64,000 bases of DNA, from NCBI RefSeq assembly GCF_003443895.1, contig NZ_QQOA01000008.1:183703-247702 (forward strand), written 5' to 3'. Shown here piece by piece: positions 1-8,431 of the stretch; the stretch's first letter is position 1, and the number at the start of each line of letters is the position of its first letter. Under the pieces are notes generated by a model. The model did not search any database. It saw only the letters and a program-made list of their open reading frames with translations, and was not told where the DNA came from. The position numbers and the translations under genes are program-made. Source of the DNA: Paraburkholderia phosphatilytica (GTDB taxonomy: Bacteria > Pseudomonadota > Gammaproteobacteria > Burkholderiales > Burkholderiaceae).

Positions 1-325
1 TGACGATCGCCTTCGCGCCCGCCTGCACCATCGAGTTGATCTGCTGGATCTGCTTTTGCGCGTCGGTGCCGGCCACCTGCACCTCGAGGTCGATCTTGTC
101 TTTCAGCGCGGGCGTGAGCGCCATCGCCTTGACCATGTTCGCGGCTTCGGTCTGCCAGTCGTTGCCGACATAGCTCATCGACAGAAAGATCTTGTACTTG
201 CCTGCTGCGCTCGCGGGTCCGGACGCGGCAAGCGCGCCCGCGAACACGGCAGCGAGCGTCGCGCCGCGGACGGCGGCGCGTAGCAGATGGCCCGCACGGT
301 GCAGGCCTCGCGTGATGAAGTTCAT
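1..325 (-). CDS. Periplasmic sugar-binding protein of an ABC importer (N-terminal part only)
   Basis: Only the first 108 residues lie in the window; the gene runs off the left edge. The ATG is preceded by GGAGG five bases upstream. An Arg-containing n-region and an Ala-rich hydrophobic stretch form a signal peptide ending near residue 40 (ASA). The mature start contains KYKIFLSMSYVGNDW and a Q-IQQIN-M-QAGAKAIV block, which is the pattern of ribose/galactose-type binding proteins (Peripla_BP_4). It lies 40 bp downstream of the lactonase gene and is probably the first transporter gene of that catabolic operon. The ligand cannot be read from the fragment; a sugar or sugar lactone fits the neighbours. 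Confidence 0.85.
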   Translation of the reverse strand, partial: MNFITRGLHRAGHLLRAAVRGATLAAVFAGALAASGPASAAGKYKIFLSMSYVGNDWQTEAANMVKAMALTPALKDKIDLEVQVAGTDAQKQIQQINSMVQAGAKAIV

Positions 326-365
326 GTCTTCCTCCAGTACTGCAGCGGGTTATGGTTGTTCTGCG

Positions 366-1142
366 TTAGCCCTCGACGTGCGGAAGGCGGGCGGCGGCCG
401 GCAGGCGCAGTCCTGCCGAGCCGGGCGCAACGTCCGGGTCGTGCCCGGGTATCACGATGTCGGCGATCTGCCGGATGCGTCGGAGCGACGCCAGTTCGGC
501 AGCGGTTTCGTGGACGATGCCGACCGGTACGCCATCCACGATGTTTTCCATGCAGTTCGCGCAGTCGCCGGTGATCACCGTGACGCCTTCGGCGGTATTG
601 ACGACGACCGACTGGTGTCCAGGCGCGTGCCCTGGCGTCGGCAGCACGCGCACGCCGGGCACGATGTCCGCGACGCCGTGCACGAAGTGCCAGCGGAACC
701 ACGCGAGCGGCTCGCGGCCGATCAGGAATTCCTGGTAGAACGTGGCCTGGGTCGGCAGCGGCCGGCCCGCATATTCCCATTCGGTGTACTGAACGATGAA
801 TCGAGCGTTTCGAAACAACGTATTGCCGCCAGAATGGTCGTAATGAAGGTGCGTGTTGATCACGATGTCGACGTCGTCGGCATTCCAGCCCACGTATTCC
901 TTGAGCGCGCGTTCCAGCCGTTCTTCAGGCGCCTGCTCGCACGGGCAGACGAAACTGCTGACCCAGCCGGGGTCGTGAATACCGGTGTCGACGACGATCT
1001 TTTGGTCGGCGCCGACGATCGCCGTGGACCACACCGGAATGCGAACCTGCTGACCGTAGTTGCGCGCATACACAAGCGACGAGCGGTCGACCGTAAGCCA
1101 GCCCGTCGGCATCGCGACGACCTTGAGTTCGGGAATGGCCAT
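366..1142 (-). CDS. N-acyl-homoserine lactonase-like metallo-beta-lactamase-fold hydrolase
   Basis: The 258-residue protein carries the dinuclear metal motif HTHLHYDHSGG (His98, His100, Asp102, His103). A GH-PGHQS segment, TGDC and a late PGHD supply the remaining ligands. Size and motif order match the AiiA/AttM lactonase branch of the metallo-beta-lactamase superfamily, which hydrolyses lactone rings. A GGAG site stands just ahead of the ATG, and the gene follows the BKACE gene by only 15 bp. Next to a sugar-binding protein, an SDR and a BKACE, opening of a sugar lactone is more likely than quorum quenching. That substrate assignment is inference. Confidence 0.85.
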   Translation of the reverse strand: MAIPELKVVAMPTGWLTVDRSSLVYARNYGQQVRIPVWSTAIVGADQKIVVDTGIHDPGWVSSFVCPCEQAPEERLERALKEYVGWNADDVDIVINTHLHYDHSGGNTLFRNARFIVQYTEWEYAGRPLPTQATFYQEFLIGREPLAWFRWHFVHGVADIVPGVRVLPTPGHAPGHQSVVVNTAEGVTVITGDCANCMENIVDGVPVGIVHETAAELASLRRIRQIADIVIPGHDPDVAPGSAGLRLPAAARLPHVEG

Positions 1143-1157
1143 ATCCGTCTCCGCGCC

Positions 1158-2090
1158 TCAGAAGTTGACCGCGTCCGGGCCCTTGAGGCTCAGCATCGCG
1201 CGGGCTTCCGCCGGCGTGGCCACCTCGAGCGACAGACCTTCGATGACCTGGCGGATCTTCATGACCTGCGCCGCGCTGGATTCAGCGAGCTTGCCGGGTT
1301 CGAGCCACAGCGAATCTTCGAGACCCACGCGCACGTTGGAACCCTGTGCGACGCCGATCGACGCGAGCGGGATCTGGTTGCGGCCCGCGCCGAGAATCGA
1401 CCACACGTAGTCGTTGCCGAACAGGCGGTCGGCGGTGCGGCGCATGTGCATCAGGTCTTCGGGGTGCGCGCCGATCCCGCCCAGCAGCCCGAATACGCTC
1501 TGCACGAAGAACGGCGGCTTCGCGAGACCGCGGTCGACGAAATGCGCGAGGTTGTACAGATGCGAAATGTCGTAGCACTCGTATTCGAAGCGCGTGCCGT
1601 TCGCGCCGCACGACGTCAGGATGGTCTCGATGTCCGCGAATGTGTTCTTGAACACGAGGTCGCGGCTGTTCTCGAGATGCTGGCGCTCCCAGTCGTATTT
1701 CAGTTCCTTGAAGCGATTCAGCATCGGATAGAGACCGAAGTTCATCGAACCCATGTTGAGCGACGCGACTTCCGGCTGGAAGTGATGCGCCGGGCGCAGA
1801 CGCTCGGCCACCGTCATGTGCGGACTGCCGCCGGTGGTGAGATTGATCACCGCGTCGGTTTCCGCCTTGATACGCGGTAGAAACTGCTGGAAGACGGCGG
1901 GGTCCTGCGTGGGCCGGCCGTCATTCGGGTCACGCGCGTGCAGGTGCAGGATGGCTGCCCCTTCCGCCGCGGCCGCGAGTGCCGCGTCGCCGATCTGTTG
2001 CGGCGTGACGGGCAGATACGGCGACATCGACGGCGTGTGAATCGCGCCCGTCGGCGCGCAGGTGATGATGACTTTTCGCTTGGCTGCCAT
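1158..2090 (-). CDS. Beta-keto acid cleavage enzyme (BKACE family, DUF849)
   Basis: The 310-residue protein has the BKACE signatures: ITCAPTGAIHTPSMSPYLPVTP at the start, the zinc ligands HLHARDP (His49, His51), NLTTGGSP, and a C-terminal NVRVGLEDSLW that carries the glutamate ligand. The family (prototype Kce, 3-keto-5-aminohexanoate cleavage enzyme) condenses a beta-keto acid with acetyl-CoA and splits it into acetoacetate and a CoA ester. The specificity pocket cannot be assigned by eye. The gene sits between an SDR and a lactonase, so a beta-keto acid derived from a sugar acid or carnitine-like compound is plausible. GAGG precedes the ATG. Confidence 0.9.
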   Translation of the reverse strand: MAAKRKVIITCAPTGAIHTPSMSPYLPVTPQQIGDAALAAAAEGAAILHLHARDPNDGRPTQDPAVFQQFLPRIKAETDAVINLTTGGSPHMTVAERLRPAHHFQPEVASLNMGSMNFGLYPMLNRFKELKYDWERQHLENSRDLVFKNTFADIETILTSCGANGTRFEYECYDISHLYNLAHFVDRGLAKPPFFVQSVFGLLGGIGAHPEDLMHMRRTADRLFGNDYVWSILGAGRNQIPLASIGVAQGSNVRVGLEDSLWLEPGKLAESSAAQVMKIRQVIEGLSLEVATPAEARAMLSLKGPDAVNF

Positions 2091-2208
2091 GTTGTCCTCA
2101 TGTTTCGTTGCGTCGCTTCCCGACGCGAGATTCGATGAGACGGCGAACCCTTTGCCTCAGGTCGACCGCGTTAGTCAGGAGTACGCGGGATATCGCCGTC
2201 GGAGGGTG

Positions 2209-3009
2209 CTAGAGCACTTCGACGTTGCCGCAGACCGAGATCGCCTGGCCTGTGATGCCGAGCCCCGCGGGCGAACACAGGAAGAGGGCGGTCGCCGCGA
2301 TTTCTTCCTGGGTCGTCATCCGCCGCAGCGAGATCCGCGACAGGTATTGCTGTTCCATGTCGTCGTAGCTGATGCCGAGCTGCTCCGCGCGCGCCGAGAT
2401 CACGCGCGTCATGCGCGGGCCTTTGACGATGCCCGGCTGGATCGCGTTGACGCGGATGCCGGTGGGACCGAGCTCGATCGCGAGGCTTTTCGTCAGCCCG
2501 ACGATCGCCCATTTGGTGGCCGCGTAAGGCGTGCGGTAAGCGTAGCCGAGCCGGCCCGCCACCGACGAAAGCGCGATGATCGCGCCGCCGCCGGAAGCCT
2601 CGCGCAGCATTGGCACCGCGCGGCGCGCGAAGTAGAACTGCGCGTTCAGGTTGATGTCGACGGTACGTTCCCAGCCGTCGACATCGAGTTCGTCGATGCC
2701 GCCGGTGTCGCCCGCGATGCCCGCGTTGTTGACGAGCACGTCCAGTCCGCCGAGTTCGCGCGACACGTCGTCGAACACCTTGTCCACCGCGTCGCGGTCG
2801 GCGACGTCGGCGAGGGTTGCGGTGATCCGTTGGGTGTCGGGATCGGCCGCGCGCAATGCGTCGATCGCGGCTTCGCTCGCGTCGCACACATGCACGCGCG
2901 CGCCCGCTTCCACGAACGCCCGGGCAATCGTCAGGCCGATGCCTGCCGCGCCGCCTGTGACCAGCACGCGCAGCCCTGCGCGTGGCTTCAACATCTGCAA
3001 AACCGTCAT
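2209..3009 (-). CDS. Short-chain dehydrogenase/reductase
   Basis: A classical SDR of 266 residues: cofactor loop TGGAAGIG near residue 20, NNAGIAG, the catalytic serine in ALSSVAGRLG and YAATK as the Tyr-Lys pair. An acidic residue in HVCDAS after beta-2 suggests NAD preference. GGAGG precedes the ATG. It lies 125 bp downstream of the GntR gene and 118 bp upstream of the BKACE gene on the same strand. Oxidation of a hydroxy acid to the beta-keto substrate of the BKACE is the natural role here, by context only. Confidence 0.88.
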   Translation of the reverse strand: MTVLQMLKPRAGLRVLVTGGAAGIGLTIARAFVEAGARVHVCDASEAAIDALRAADPDTQRITATLADVADRDAVDKVFDDVSRELGGLDVLVNNAGIAGDTGGIDELDVDGWERTVDINLNAQFYFARRAVPMLREASGGGAIIALSSVAGRLGYAYRTPYAATKWAIVGLTKSLAIELGPTGIRVNAIQPGIVKGPRMTRVISARAEQLGISYDDMEQQYLSRISLRRMTTQEEIAATALFLCSPAGLGITGQAISVCGNVEVL

Positions 3010-3134
3010 GCCGCTGCCTCCAGTGTTCGTGGATCATCGGCGCGAGGTGCGGGTCCACGCCTCGCGGTTCGTCTTGCCGGCGCGTTGCGCGCCGTCTGCT
3101 GTCGGCCGCTGTTCAGCCGATAGTCAGCAGATAG

Positions 3135-3839
3135 TCAGGCGCTGGCCGCCCGCTGCTCCTGCAGCCGTTCGCGCAGATCGGCCGCCGCATCGCCGATGTC
3201 CTGCGCGATGCCGGCGCGTGCGCCTTCGCCGTCGCCGCGCCACAAGGCCTCGACGATCTTGCGGTGCGCCTCCATCGACTGGCGCATATGCGGAATGTCC
3301 GGCGCGACCAGATTGAGGAACGGCCCGATGCGCATCCACAGGTTCTGGATCGTCGCGAGCGTGATCTCGCTCGCGCCGTGCGTGTAGATCGCGATGTGAA
3401 ACTGGAAATTGCTGCGCAGATAACCGGCGACGTCGCCGGCTTCCACGCGCGCGTCCATCACGTCGAAAATCGCCTGCAGCGCGTCGAGATGCGGGCGCGT
3501 CATTCTCGACGCGGCGCGCGCCGCCACGCAGCCTTCGAGCGCAATACGCACATCGCGCAGTTCTTCCAGCAGGTTGAGCGTCATCGGCGGCACCATCAGC
3601 GCGCGGCCGACGCCGTCGATCAGCGCACCCTCCGCCTGCAGCCGCGTCAACGCGGCACGTACTGGCATCGTCGACGAGCCGACCGCTTCCGCGACGCCGC
3701 GCAGACTGAGCAGCTGACCCGGCGCGAAGCGGCCAGTCATGATCGCCTCGCGCAACTGCGCGTAGACGCGGTCGGCCATCGTTTCGCGCTGCACCAGCTC
3801 CAGCGGCGGCAGATCGTTGCTACCAGGCCGTGTCGGCAC
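3135..3839 (-). CDS. GntR-family transcriptional regulator (FadR/FCD type)
   Basis: The 234-residue protein has an N-terminal winged helix (VYAQLREAIMTGRFAPGQLLSLRGVAEAVG, then MPVRAALTRLQAEGAL) and an all-helical C-terminal FCD ligand domain. The FCD domain includes the metal-binding pattern with HIAIYTHGA and HRKIVEALWRGDGEGAR. The start is GTG at 3839, supported by GGAGG five bases upstream. It is encoded ahead of the SDR-BKACE-lactonase-transporter genes on the same strand and probably represses them until a carboxylate intermediate binds. Confidence 0.9.
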   Translation of the reverse strand: MPTRPGSNDLPPLELVQRETMADRVYAQLREAIMTGRFAPGQLLSLRGVAEAVGSSTMPVRAALTRLQAEGALIDGVGRALMVPPMTLNLLEELRDVRIALEGCVAARAASRMTRPHLDALQAIFDVMDARVEAGDVAGYLRSNFQFHIAIYTHGASEITLATIQNLWMRIGPFLNLVAPDIPHMRQSMEAHRKIVEALWRGDGEGARAGIAQDIGDAAADLRERLQEQRAASA

Positions 3840-4010
3840 GTGTCCTCCGGTTTCGACTGTTTCGCGATCTGTGACCTGTGATCACACTATGCATGCAGTC
3901 TGAAACAGAAGACCCGAAGATTCAACCAAGGGAAAACGCGAACATCGCGAACGCGGGGAAGGAAACCGTCGTGCTATTGGCAGGCAAATGAAGTGCGGAA
4001 GTGCGGGCGA

Positions 4011-4427
4011 TCAAACCACGCGGCTTCGTCCGAGCAGCCGGGTCCACAGCGCACGAAGCCTTCGTGCGCGGTCTTCGAGCAGAAACGACGCGGCCAGCGC
4101 GAAGAGACCTGAAACCGTCCCCGTCAGAACGTGCTCGACCCAGGGAATGCGATAGTGACTGGCATGCGAGTAGACGTCGCCCACCATGGTTAGCCCGCCG
4201 ACGATCAGCGCGTTGCCATAGCGGTTCGTGTAGAGCTTCGCGGCCGGCGTGAACGTGAGCAGCACAGCGATGAGTCCGGTGAAGAGACCCGTGTGCAACG
4301 CAATCGACCAATGGGCGACGCTCGAGATGTTCCCCCAGCTTCCGGGCATGCAGGTCATGCACGCGCTGGTCGGTTGCCAGAAACGTTGGACGAACAGTGT
4401 GACGCGGCGCTTCCAGTCGATTGACAT
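4011..4427 (-). CDS. Small membrane protein of unknown function with N-terminal CxxC
   Basis: The 138-residue protein is not recognised. Residues 20-30 contain CMTCMPGSWG. Three hydrophobic segments follow (about 43-60, 70-86 and 97-116), and an Arg-rich tail (DRARRLRALWTRLLGRSR) would lie in the cytoplasm. His and Tyr between the second and third segments (YSHASHYRIPWVEH) are notable. It stands alone between the GntR unit and mmsA, with about 200 bp on each side. Codon use resembles the neighbours, so I take it as a real gene. No function is offered. Confidence 0.6.
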   Translation of the reverse strand: MSIDWKRRVTLFVQRFWQPTSACMTCMPGSWGNISSVAHWSIALHTGLFTGLIAVLLTFTPAAKLYTNRYGNALIVGGLTMVGDVYSHASHYRIPWVEHVLTGTVSGLFALAASFLLEDRARRLRALWTRLLGRSRVV

Positions 4428-4625
4428 GACGTGTTCCTGGCTACGCCGTTGTCACAGTGGACGCTATCCGATGCCAGGGTCCGATGTTGGGCCGACGAAC
4501 CTGGGCCGAAGCGGGATGCCGCAGATTGGCGGCGCATGCGCGCCGCAACCTGGGTATGACGGGATACTACACCGCACCGATACCGGTCGCTTCCCCGCGG
4601 ATGGGGGAAGCGACACGTCGATGGA

Positions 4626-6137
4626 TTACTTCGCGACCGGCATCGTGAACTCGGCACCCTTCTCGGTGCTTTCCGGCCAGCGCTGCATGATCGACTTCTG
4701 CTTCGTGTAGAAGCGCACGCCTTCTTCGCCGTACGCATGCATGTCGCCAAAGAGGCTGCGCTTCCAGCCGCCGAAGCCGTGCCATGCCATCGGCACCGGA
4801 ATCGGCACGTTGATGCCCACCATGCCGACTTCGATCTGGCGGCCGAACTCGCGCGCCACGTTGCCGTCGCGCGTGAAGCACGCGACGCCGTTGCCGAATT
4901 CGTGGTCGTTGATCAGTTGCACCGCGTCGCTGAAGTCCTTCACGCGAACGCATGCCAGCACCGGCCCGAAGATTTCTTCGCGATAGATGCGCATTTCCGG
5001 CGTGACGTTGTCGAACAGCGTGCCGCCGGTGAAGAAGCCGTCTTCGTGGCCCGGCACCTTGTAGCCGCGACCGTCGACCACGAGCTTCGCGCCTTCCTTC
5101 ACGCCGGTTTCGATATAGCCTTCGATGCGTTCCAGCGCCTGGCGCGTGACGATCGGGCCCATCTCGGCATCGAGCTCCATGCCGTTCTTGACGACGAGAT
5201 TGCGCGCGCGCTCGGCGAGGCGCGGGATGATCTTGTCGGCGACGTCGCCCACCAGCACCGCGACCGAGATCGCCATGCAGCGCTCGCCGGCCGAGCCGTA
5301 ACCCGCACCGATCAACGCATCCACCGCTTGATCGAGATCCGCATCGGGCATCACGACCATATGGTTCTTCGCGCCGCCCAGTGCCTGCACGCGCTTGCCG
5401 TGCTTCGCGCCGGTCTCGTAGATGTAGTTCGCGATCGGCGTGGAGCCGACGAAGCTCACCGCCTTCACGTCGCGATGCGCGAGCAGCGCGTCGACCACCA
5501 CCTTGTCGCCCTGCACGACGTTGAACACGCCATCGGGCAGACCGGCTTCCTTCAAGAGGCGCGCCATGAACAGCGACGCCGACGGATCGCGCTCGCTCGG
5601 CTTCAGGATGAACGTGCAGCCCGAGGCCAGTGCCACCGGGAACATCCAGCACGGCACCATGCACGGGAAGTTGAACGGCGTAATGCCGGCCACCACGCCG
5701 AGCGGCTGGCGCAGCGTCCAGTTGTCCATGCCGCGCGACACCTGTTCGGTGTAGTCGCCCTTGAGGAGCTGCGGAATGCCGCACGCGAATTCGATCACGT
5801 CGATGCCGCGCGCCACTTCGCCCTGTGCGTCGGTGAAGACCTTGCCGTGCTCGGCCGTGATGATGGCCGCGAGTTCGTCCGCATGGCGGTTCATCAGTTC
5901 GAGAAAGCGCAGCATGACGCGCGCGCGGCGGATCGGCGGCGTGTCGCGCCAGGCCGGGAACGCGGCCTTCGCGCTCGCCACGGCGGTGTCGACGTCGGAG
6001 GCCTCGCCGAGCACCAGGCGCCGCGCGGACGCGCCGGTCGCCGGGTTGAAGATCGCCTGGGTGCGGTCGCCGGTGCCGCGCTCGATCTTGCCGCCGATGA
6101 AGTGAACGACGTCGGCGGAATCGGTGTAAGGCTGCAT
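4626..6137 (-). CDS. mmsA: CoA-acylating methylmalonate-semialdehyde dehydrogenase
   Basis: The 503-residue aldehyde dehydrogenase converts (methyl)malonate semialdehyde with CoA and NAD to propionyl- or acetyl-CoA in valine and myo-inositol breakdown. Family marks are [52 protein letters not shown] and the nucleophile in [11 protein letters not shown] (about Cys283). [15 protein letters not shown] near the end is typical of MmsA rather than of general ALDHs. Length is the usual one. It is transcribed away from the LysR gene at 6320; the 182-bp gap holds operator-like repeats. Confidence 0.95.
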   Translation of the reverse strand: MQPYTDSADVVHFIGGKIERGTGDRTQAIFNPATGASARRLVLGEASDVDTAVASAKAAFPAWRDTPPIRRARVMLRFLELMNRHADELAAIITAEHGKVFTDAQGEVARGIDVIEFACGIPQLLKGDYTEQVSRGMDNWTLRQPLGVVAGITPFNFPCMVPCWMFPVALASGCTFILKPSERDPSASLFMARLLKEAGLPDGVFNVVQGDKVVVDALLAHRDVKAVSFVGSTPIANYIYETGAKHGKRVQALGGAKNHMVVMPDADLDQAVDALIGAGYGSAGERCMAISVAVLVGDVADKIIPRLAERARNLVVKNGMELDAEMGPIVTRQALERIEGYIETGVKEGAKLVVDGRGYKVPGHEDGFFTGGTLFDNVTPEMRIYREEIFGPVLACVRVKDFSDAVQLINDHEFGNGVACFTRDGNVAREFGRQIEVGMVGINVPIPVPMAWHGFGGWKRSLFGDMHAYGEEGVRFYTKQKSIMQRWPESTEKGAEFTMPVAK

Positions 6138-6196
6138 GTCATCTCCTCGCGGGTTGGTAGGTTAAGCGCAGTCTACGGAATTCACCCCGGCGTGCG

Positions 6197-6239
6197 AAGC
6201 CACGCTGGCTTAACTGATTGTTTTGTTATGTGAACAATC
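6197..6239. promoter_or_regulatory. Operator-like inverted repeats between mmsA and its LysR gene
   Basis: Two perfect inverted repeats stand in the divergent mmsA/lysR spacer. One is AAGCCA-CGC-TGGCTT at 6197-6211. The other is GATTGTT-N10-AACAATC at 6216-6239. The second has the size and T/A-rich dyad of LysR-type operators. Position between divergently transcribed genes fits control of both. Binding itself is inferred. Confidence 0.5.
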
Positions 6240-6319
6240 CGCATGGCGAGTGATGAATGATGCGGCAGTGCGATGCTATCATCGGCCCGACTGGCGGGGC
6301 ATACGACGGGATCACGAAC

Positions 6320-7261
6320 ATGGATACGCAAAAGATCGAGGCGCTCTGGACGCATCTGCACTGGCTGAACGTGCTCGCGGAGCAGGGCAGCTATACGGCG
6401 GCCGCCGCGCGCCTCGGCGTGAGCAAGGCGGCGATGAGCCAGCGGATTGCCGAACTCGAGCGGGTGGCGGGCGTCGCGCTGGTGCAGCGCACCACGCGCA
6501 GCGTGCGCTTCACGGAAGCGGGGCGAAGGCTCGTCGAGGAGACGCATGCGGGATTCGAGCGCATTGCGGCGAGCTTCGCGGGGGTGCGGGACATGGCCTC
6601 CGTCGCGCGCGGCACGGTGCGCGTGACCGCGCCCGTCGCGTTCGCGCGTCAGCAGCTCGTGCCGCGTCTCGCGGCGTTTGCCCGCGCGAATCCCGAGGTA
6701 CGGGTGCAACTCGAACTGTCGGACCGGCTCACGTCGATCGCGAACGAAGGCTTCGACCTCGCGATCCGTCATAGCGCACAGGTGCCCGAAACGCATGTGG
6801 CGCACAAGCTCTGCGATACGCGTTCGGTGATCGTCGCCACCCGCGCCTACCTGAAGCTGCGGGGCACGCCGCTTTCACCCGCCGACCTCGCGCAGCATGA
6901 CTGTCTGGTCTATCCGCGCGCGCTCGGGTCCGCGGTATGGTCGTTCGAAAAGCCCGGGCGGCGCGCCGGGCAGTCGCGCGCGAACGTGACGGTGAACGGA
7001 CCGGTTGCGGCGAACAACAGCGAGGCGCTGCGCGACGCGGCGCTCGAACATCTGGGCATCGCGCTGTTGCCGGATTTCAGCGCGCAGGCCGCGCTGCAGG
7101 CGGGCAAGCTCGTGGTGTTGCTACCCGACTGGCGGCCGGTGGGGGCGTTCGCTTCGCAACTGTATGTGGTGCGCCCGTACGCGCCGCACGTGCCGCGCGC
7201 CGTGACGCGGTTCGTGGATTTTCTGCGGGAGTCGTTTGCTGCGGGTTTTCCGGTTGAGTGA
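6320..7261 (+). CDS. LysR-family transcriptional regulator (divergent from mmsA)
   Basis: The 313-residue regulator begins with a winged helix-turn-helix (LNVLAEQGSYTAAAARLGVSKAAMSQRIAELERV, residues about 16-50), followed by a LysR substrate-binding domain (GTVRVTAPVAFARQQLVPRL and so on). I chose ATG 6320 because the HTH then starts at the usual distance; an upstream in-frame ATG would add 21 residues of no LysR character. It resembles the CrgA/DsdC-like subgroup common in Burkholderia. It probably controls mmsA and itself. Confidence 0.88.
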   Translation: MDTQKIEALWTHLHWLNVLAEQGSYTAAAARLGVSKAAMSQRIAELERVAGVALVQRTTRSVRFTEAGRRLVEETHAGFERIAASFAGVRDMASVARGTVRVTAPVAFARQQLVPRLAAFARANPEVRVQLELSDRLTSIANEGFDLAIRHSAQVPETHVAHKLCDTRSVIVATRAYLKLRGTPLSPADLAQHDCLVYPRALGSAVWSFEKPGRRAGQSRANVTVNGPVAANNSEALRDAALEHLGIALLPDFSAQAALQAGKLVVLLPDWRPVGAFASQLYVVRPYAPHVPRAVTRFVDFLRESFAAGFPVE

Positions 7262-7304
7262 GTGTTGGGTTCGAGGTGCGCGGTGGTGCAGGCGCATTCG
7301 CCGC

Positions 7305-7730
7305 TCAAAGCGGCACATCCTCGATCAGCGCGGCACGCACCGCGCGAATCCTGCGATCGACGAAATAGCCGCCGCCTTCGGTGTAGCGCAGATAAAGACG
7401 CCCGCAGATCGTGCATTCCCACACACCACAGCGGTTGTACGGAAAGTAGTTCGGCGCGACAGGCGCATCGGCGGACCAGTAGCTGATCTTGCCGGGCAGA
7501 TATTCGGCGAACGTCGGTTCTGGATCGTGTTCCGGCATCAAGGTGCCGATCTCGCGGAACTGCGTTTCGTCGAGCGAGAGCGGCTGCGATTGCCAGCCGT
7601 CGAGCGGCGTTTTCGTGCACGCGCAGTCGCCGGGCGCTTTGGCTTCCGCGGTTCGTGCGTAGTCGATGAGCGTGGCGGTGTTCAGATGGTCGGGCATGGC
7701 TGCGGCGAGTCGAAGGAACGAACGCGCCAT
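7305..7730 (-). CDS. Hypothetical cysteine-containing protein downstream of the ligJ genes
   Basis: Not recognised. About 141 residues if translation starts at 7730; ATGs at 7733 and 7697 are also possible and none has a clear ribosome site. It contains a CAC near residue 36 and a late CGVWECTICGRLYLRYTEGGGYF segment, in which CxxxxCxxC plus the CAC could bind a metal. YFPYNRCG precedes it. It begins about 30 bp after the RraA-type gene and may be translated with it. Codon use suggests it is genuine. Confidence 0.55.
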   Translation of the reverse strand: MARSFLRLAAAMPDHLNTATLIDYARTAEAKAPGDCACTKTPLDGWQSQPLSLDETQFREIGTLMPEHDPEPTFAEYLPGKISYWSADAPVAPNYFPYNRCGVWECTICGRLYLRYTEGGGYFVDRRIRAVRAALIEDVPL

Positions 7731-7762
7731 CATGCGCGCGTTCGCGGCGGTTGAGCAAGTCG

Positions 7763-8431
7763 TCAACCGTTCATCATCCGGTCGCGCTGCGGGATCACCC
7801 ACGAACGGTCGAAACGCCCTTCGGCGATCGACTTCAATGCTGCCGCTTCTTTCGCCGCCTGCTTGCGCGCGCCCGCGATCACCGCTTCCACATCCGCGGG
7901 CGCGATCGCGAGCACGCCGTCTTCGTCGCCGACCACGATGTCGCCCGGATGCACGACCATTCCGCCGACCGTCACCGGCACGTTGATCTCGCCCGGCCCG
8001 TTCTTGTACGGTCCGCGATGCGTGACGCCGCGCGCGTAGACGGGGAAATCGCGCTGGCTCAGCGCGCCGACATCGCGAATCGCGCCGTCGATCACGAGGC
8101 CCTGCACGCCGAGGCTTTGCGCGAAGCTCGCCATGATGTCGCCCATCAGCGCCTGCGTGACTTCGCCTGCGCCGTCGATCACGAGCACGTCGCCGGGGCG
8201 GCAGTAGTCGAACGCGCGATGGATCGCGAGATTGTCGCCGCCGCGCGTGCGCACCGTGATGGCCGTGCCTGCCATCGGCCTCGGCCGATGGTACGGACGC
8301 AAACCGATTGCGCCGCCCGAGCGTGCCATGTTGTCGCTCAGCAGCGAAACCGCGAGTTCACGCAGCGCATCGAGCGTCGCGCTGCTTGCCTGAGGGGCCG
8401 ATTCGAATTCTTTCCATCCGGTCGGATTCAT
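7763..8431 (-). CDS. RraA-family aldolase, probable 4-carboxy-4-hydroxy-2-oxoadipate aldolase
   Basis: The 222-residue RraA/HMG-aldolase-fold protein has the metal and substrate motif GDIMASFAQSLGVQG followed by VIDGAIRD, with Arg and Asp conserved in class II pyruvate aldolases. Its ATG overlaps the ligJ stop as ATGA, so the two are translationally coupled. LigJ makes 4-carboxy-4-hydroxy-2-oxoadipate, and cleavage of that to pyruvate and oxaloacetate is the next step. The function is therefore well supported by context, though the sequence is not close to the LigK I remember. A close paralogue of the same length lies at 36696. Confidence 0.82.
   Translation of the reverse strand: MNPTGWKEFESAPQASSATLDALRELAVSLLSDNMARSGGAIGLRPYHRPRPMAGTAITVRTRGGDNLAIHRAFDYCRPGDVLVIDGAGEVTQALMGDIMASFAQSLGVQGLVIDGAIRDVGALSQRDFPVYARGVTHRGPYKNGPGEINVPVTVGGMVVHPGDIVVGDEDGVLAIAPADVEAVIAGARKQAAKEAAALKSIAEGRFDRSWVIPQRDRMMNG

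Noticed and set aside
192..1880. 562-codon plus-strand open frame opposite the lactonase and BKACE genes
   Set aside because: Antisense shadow with biased composition; the minus-strand genes carry clear catalytic motifs.
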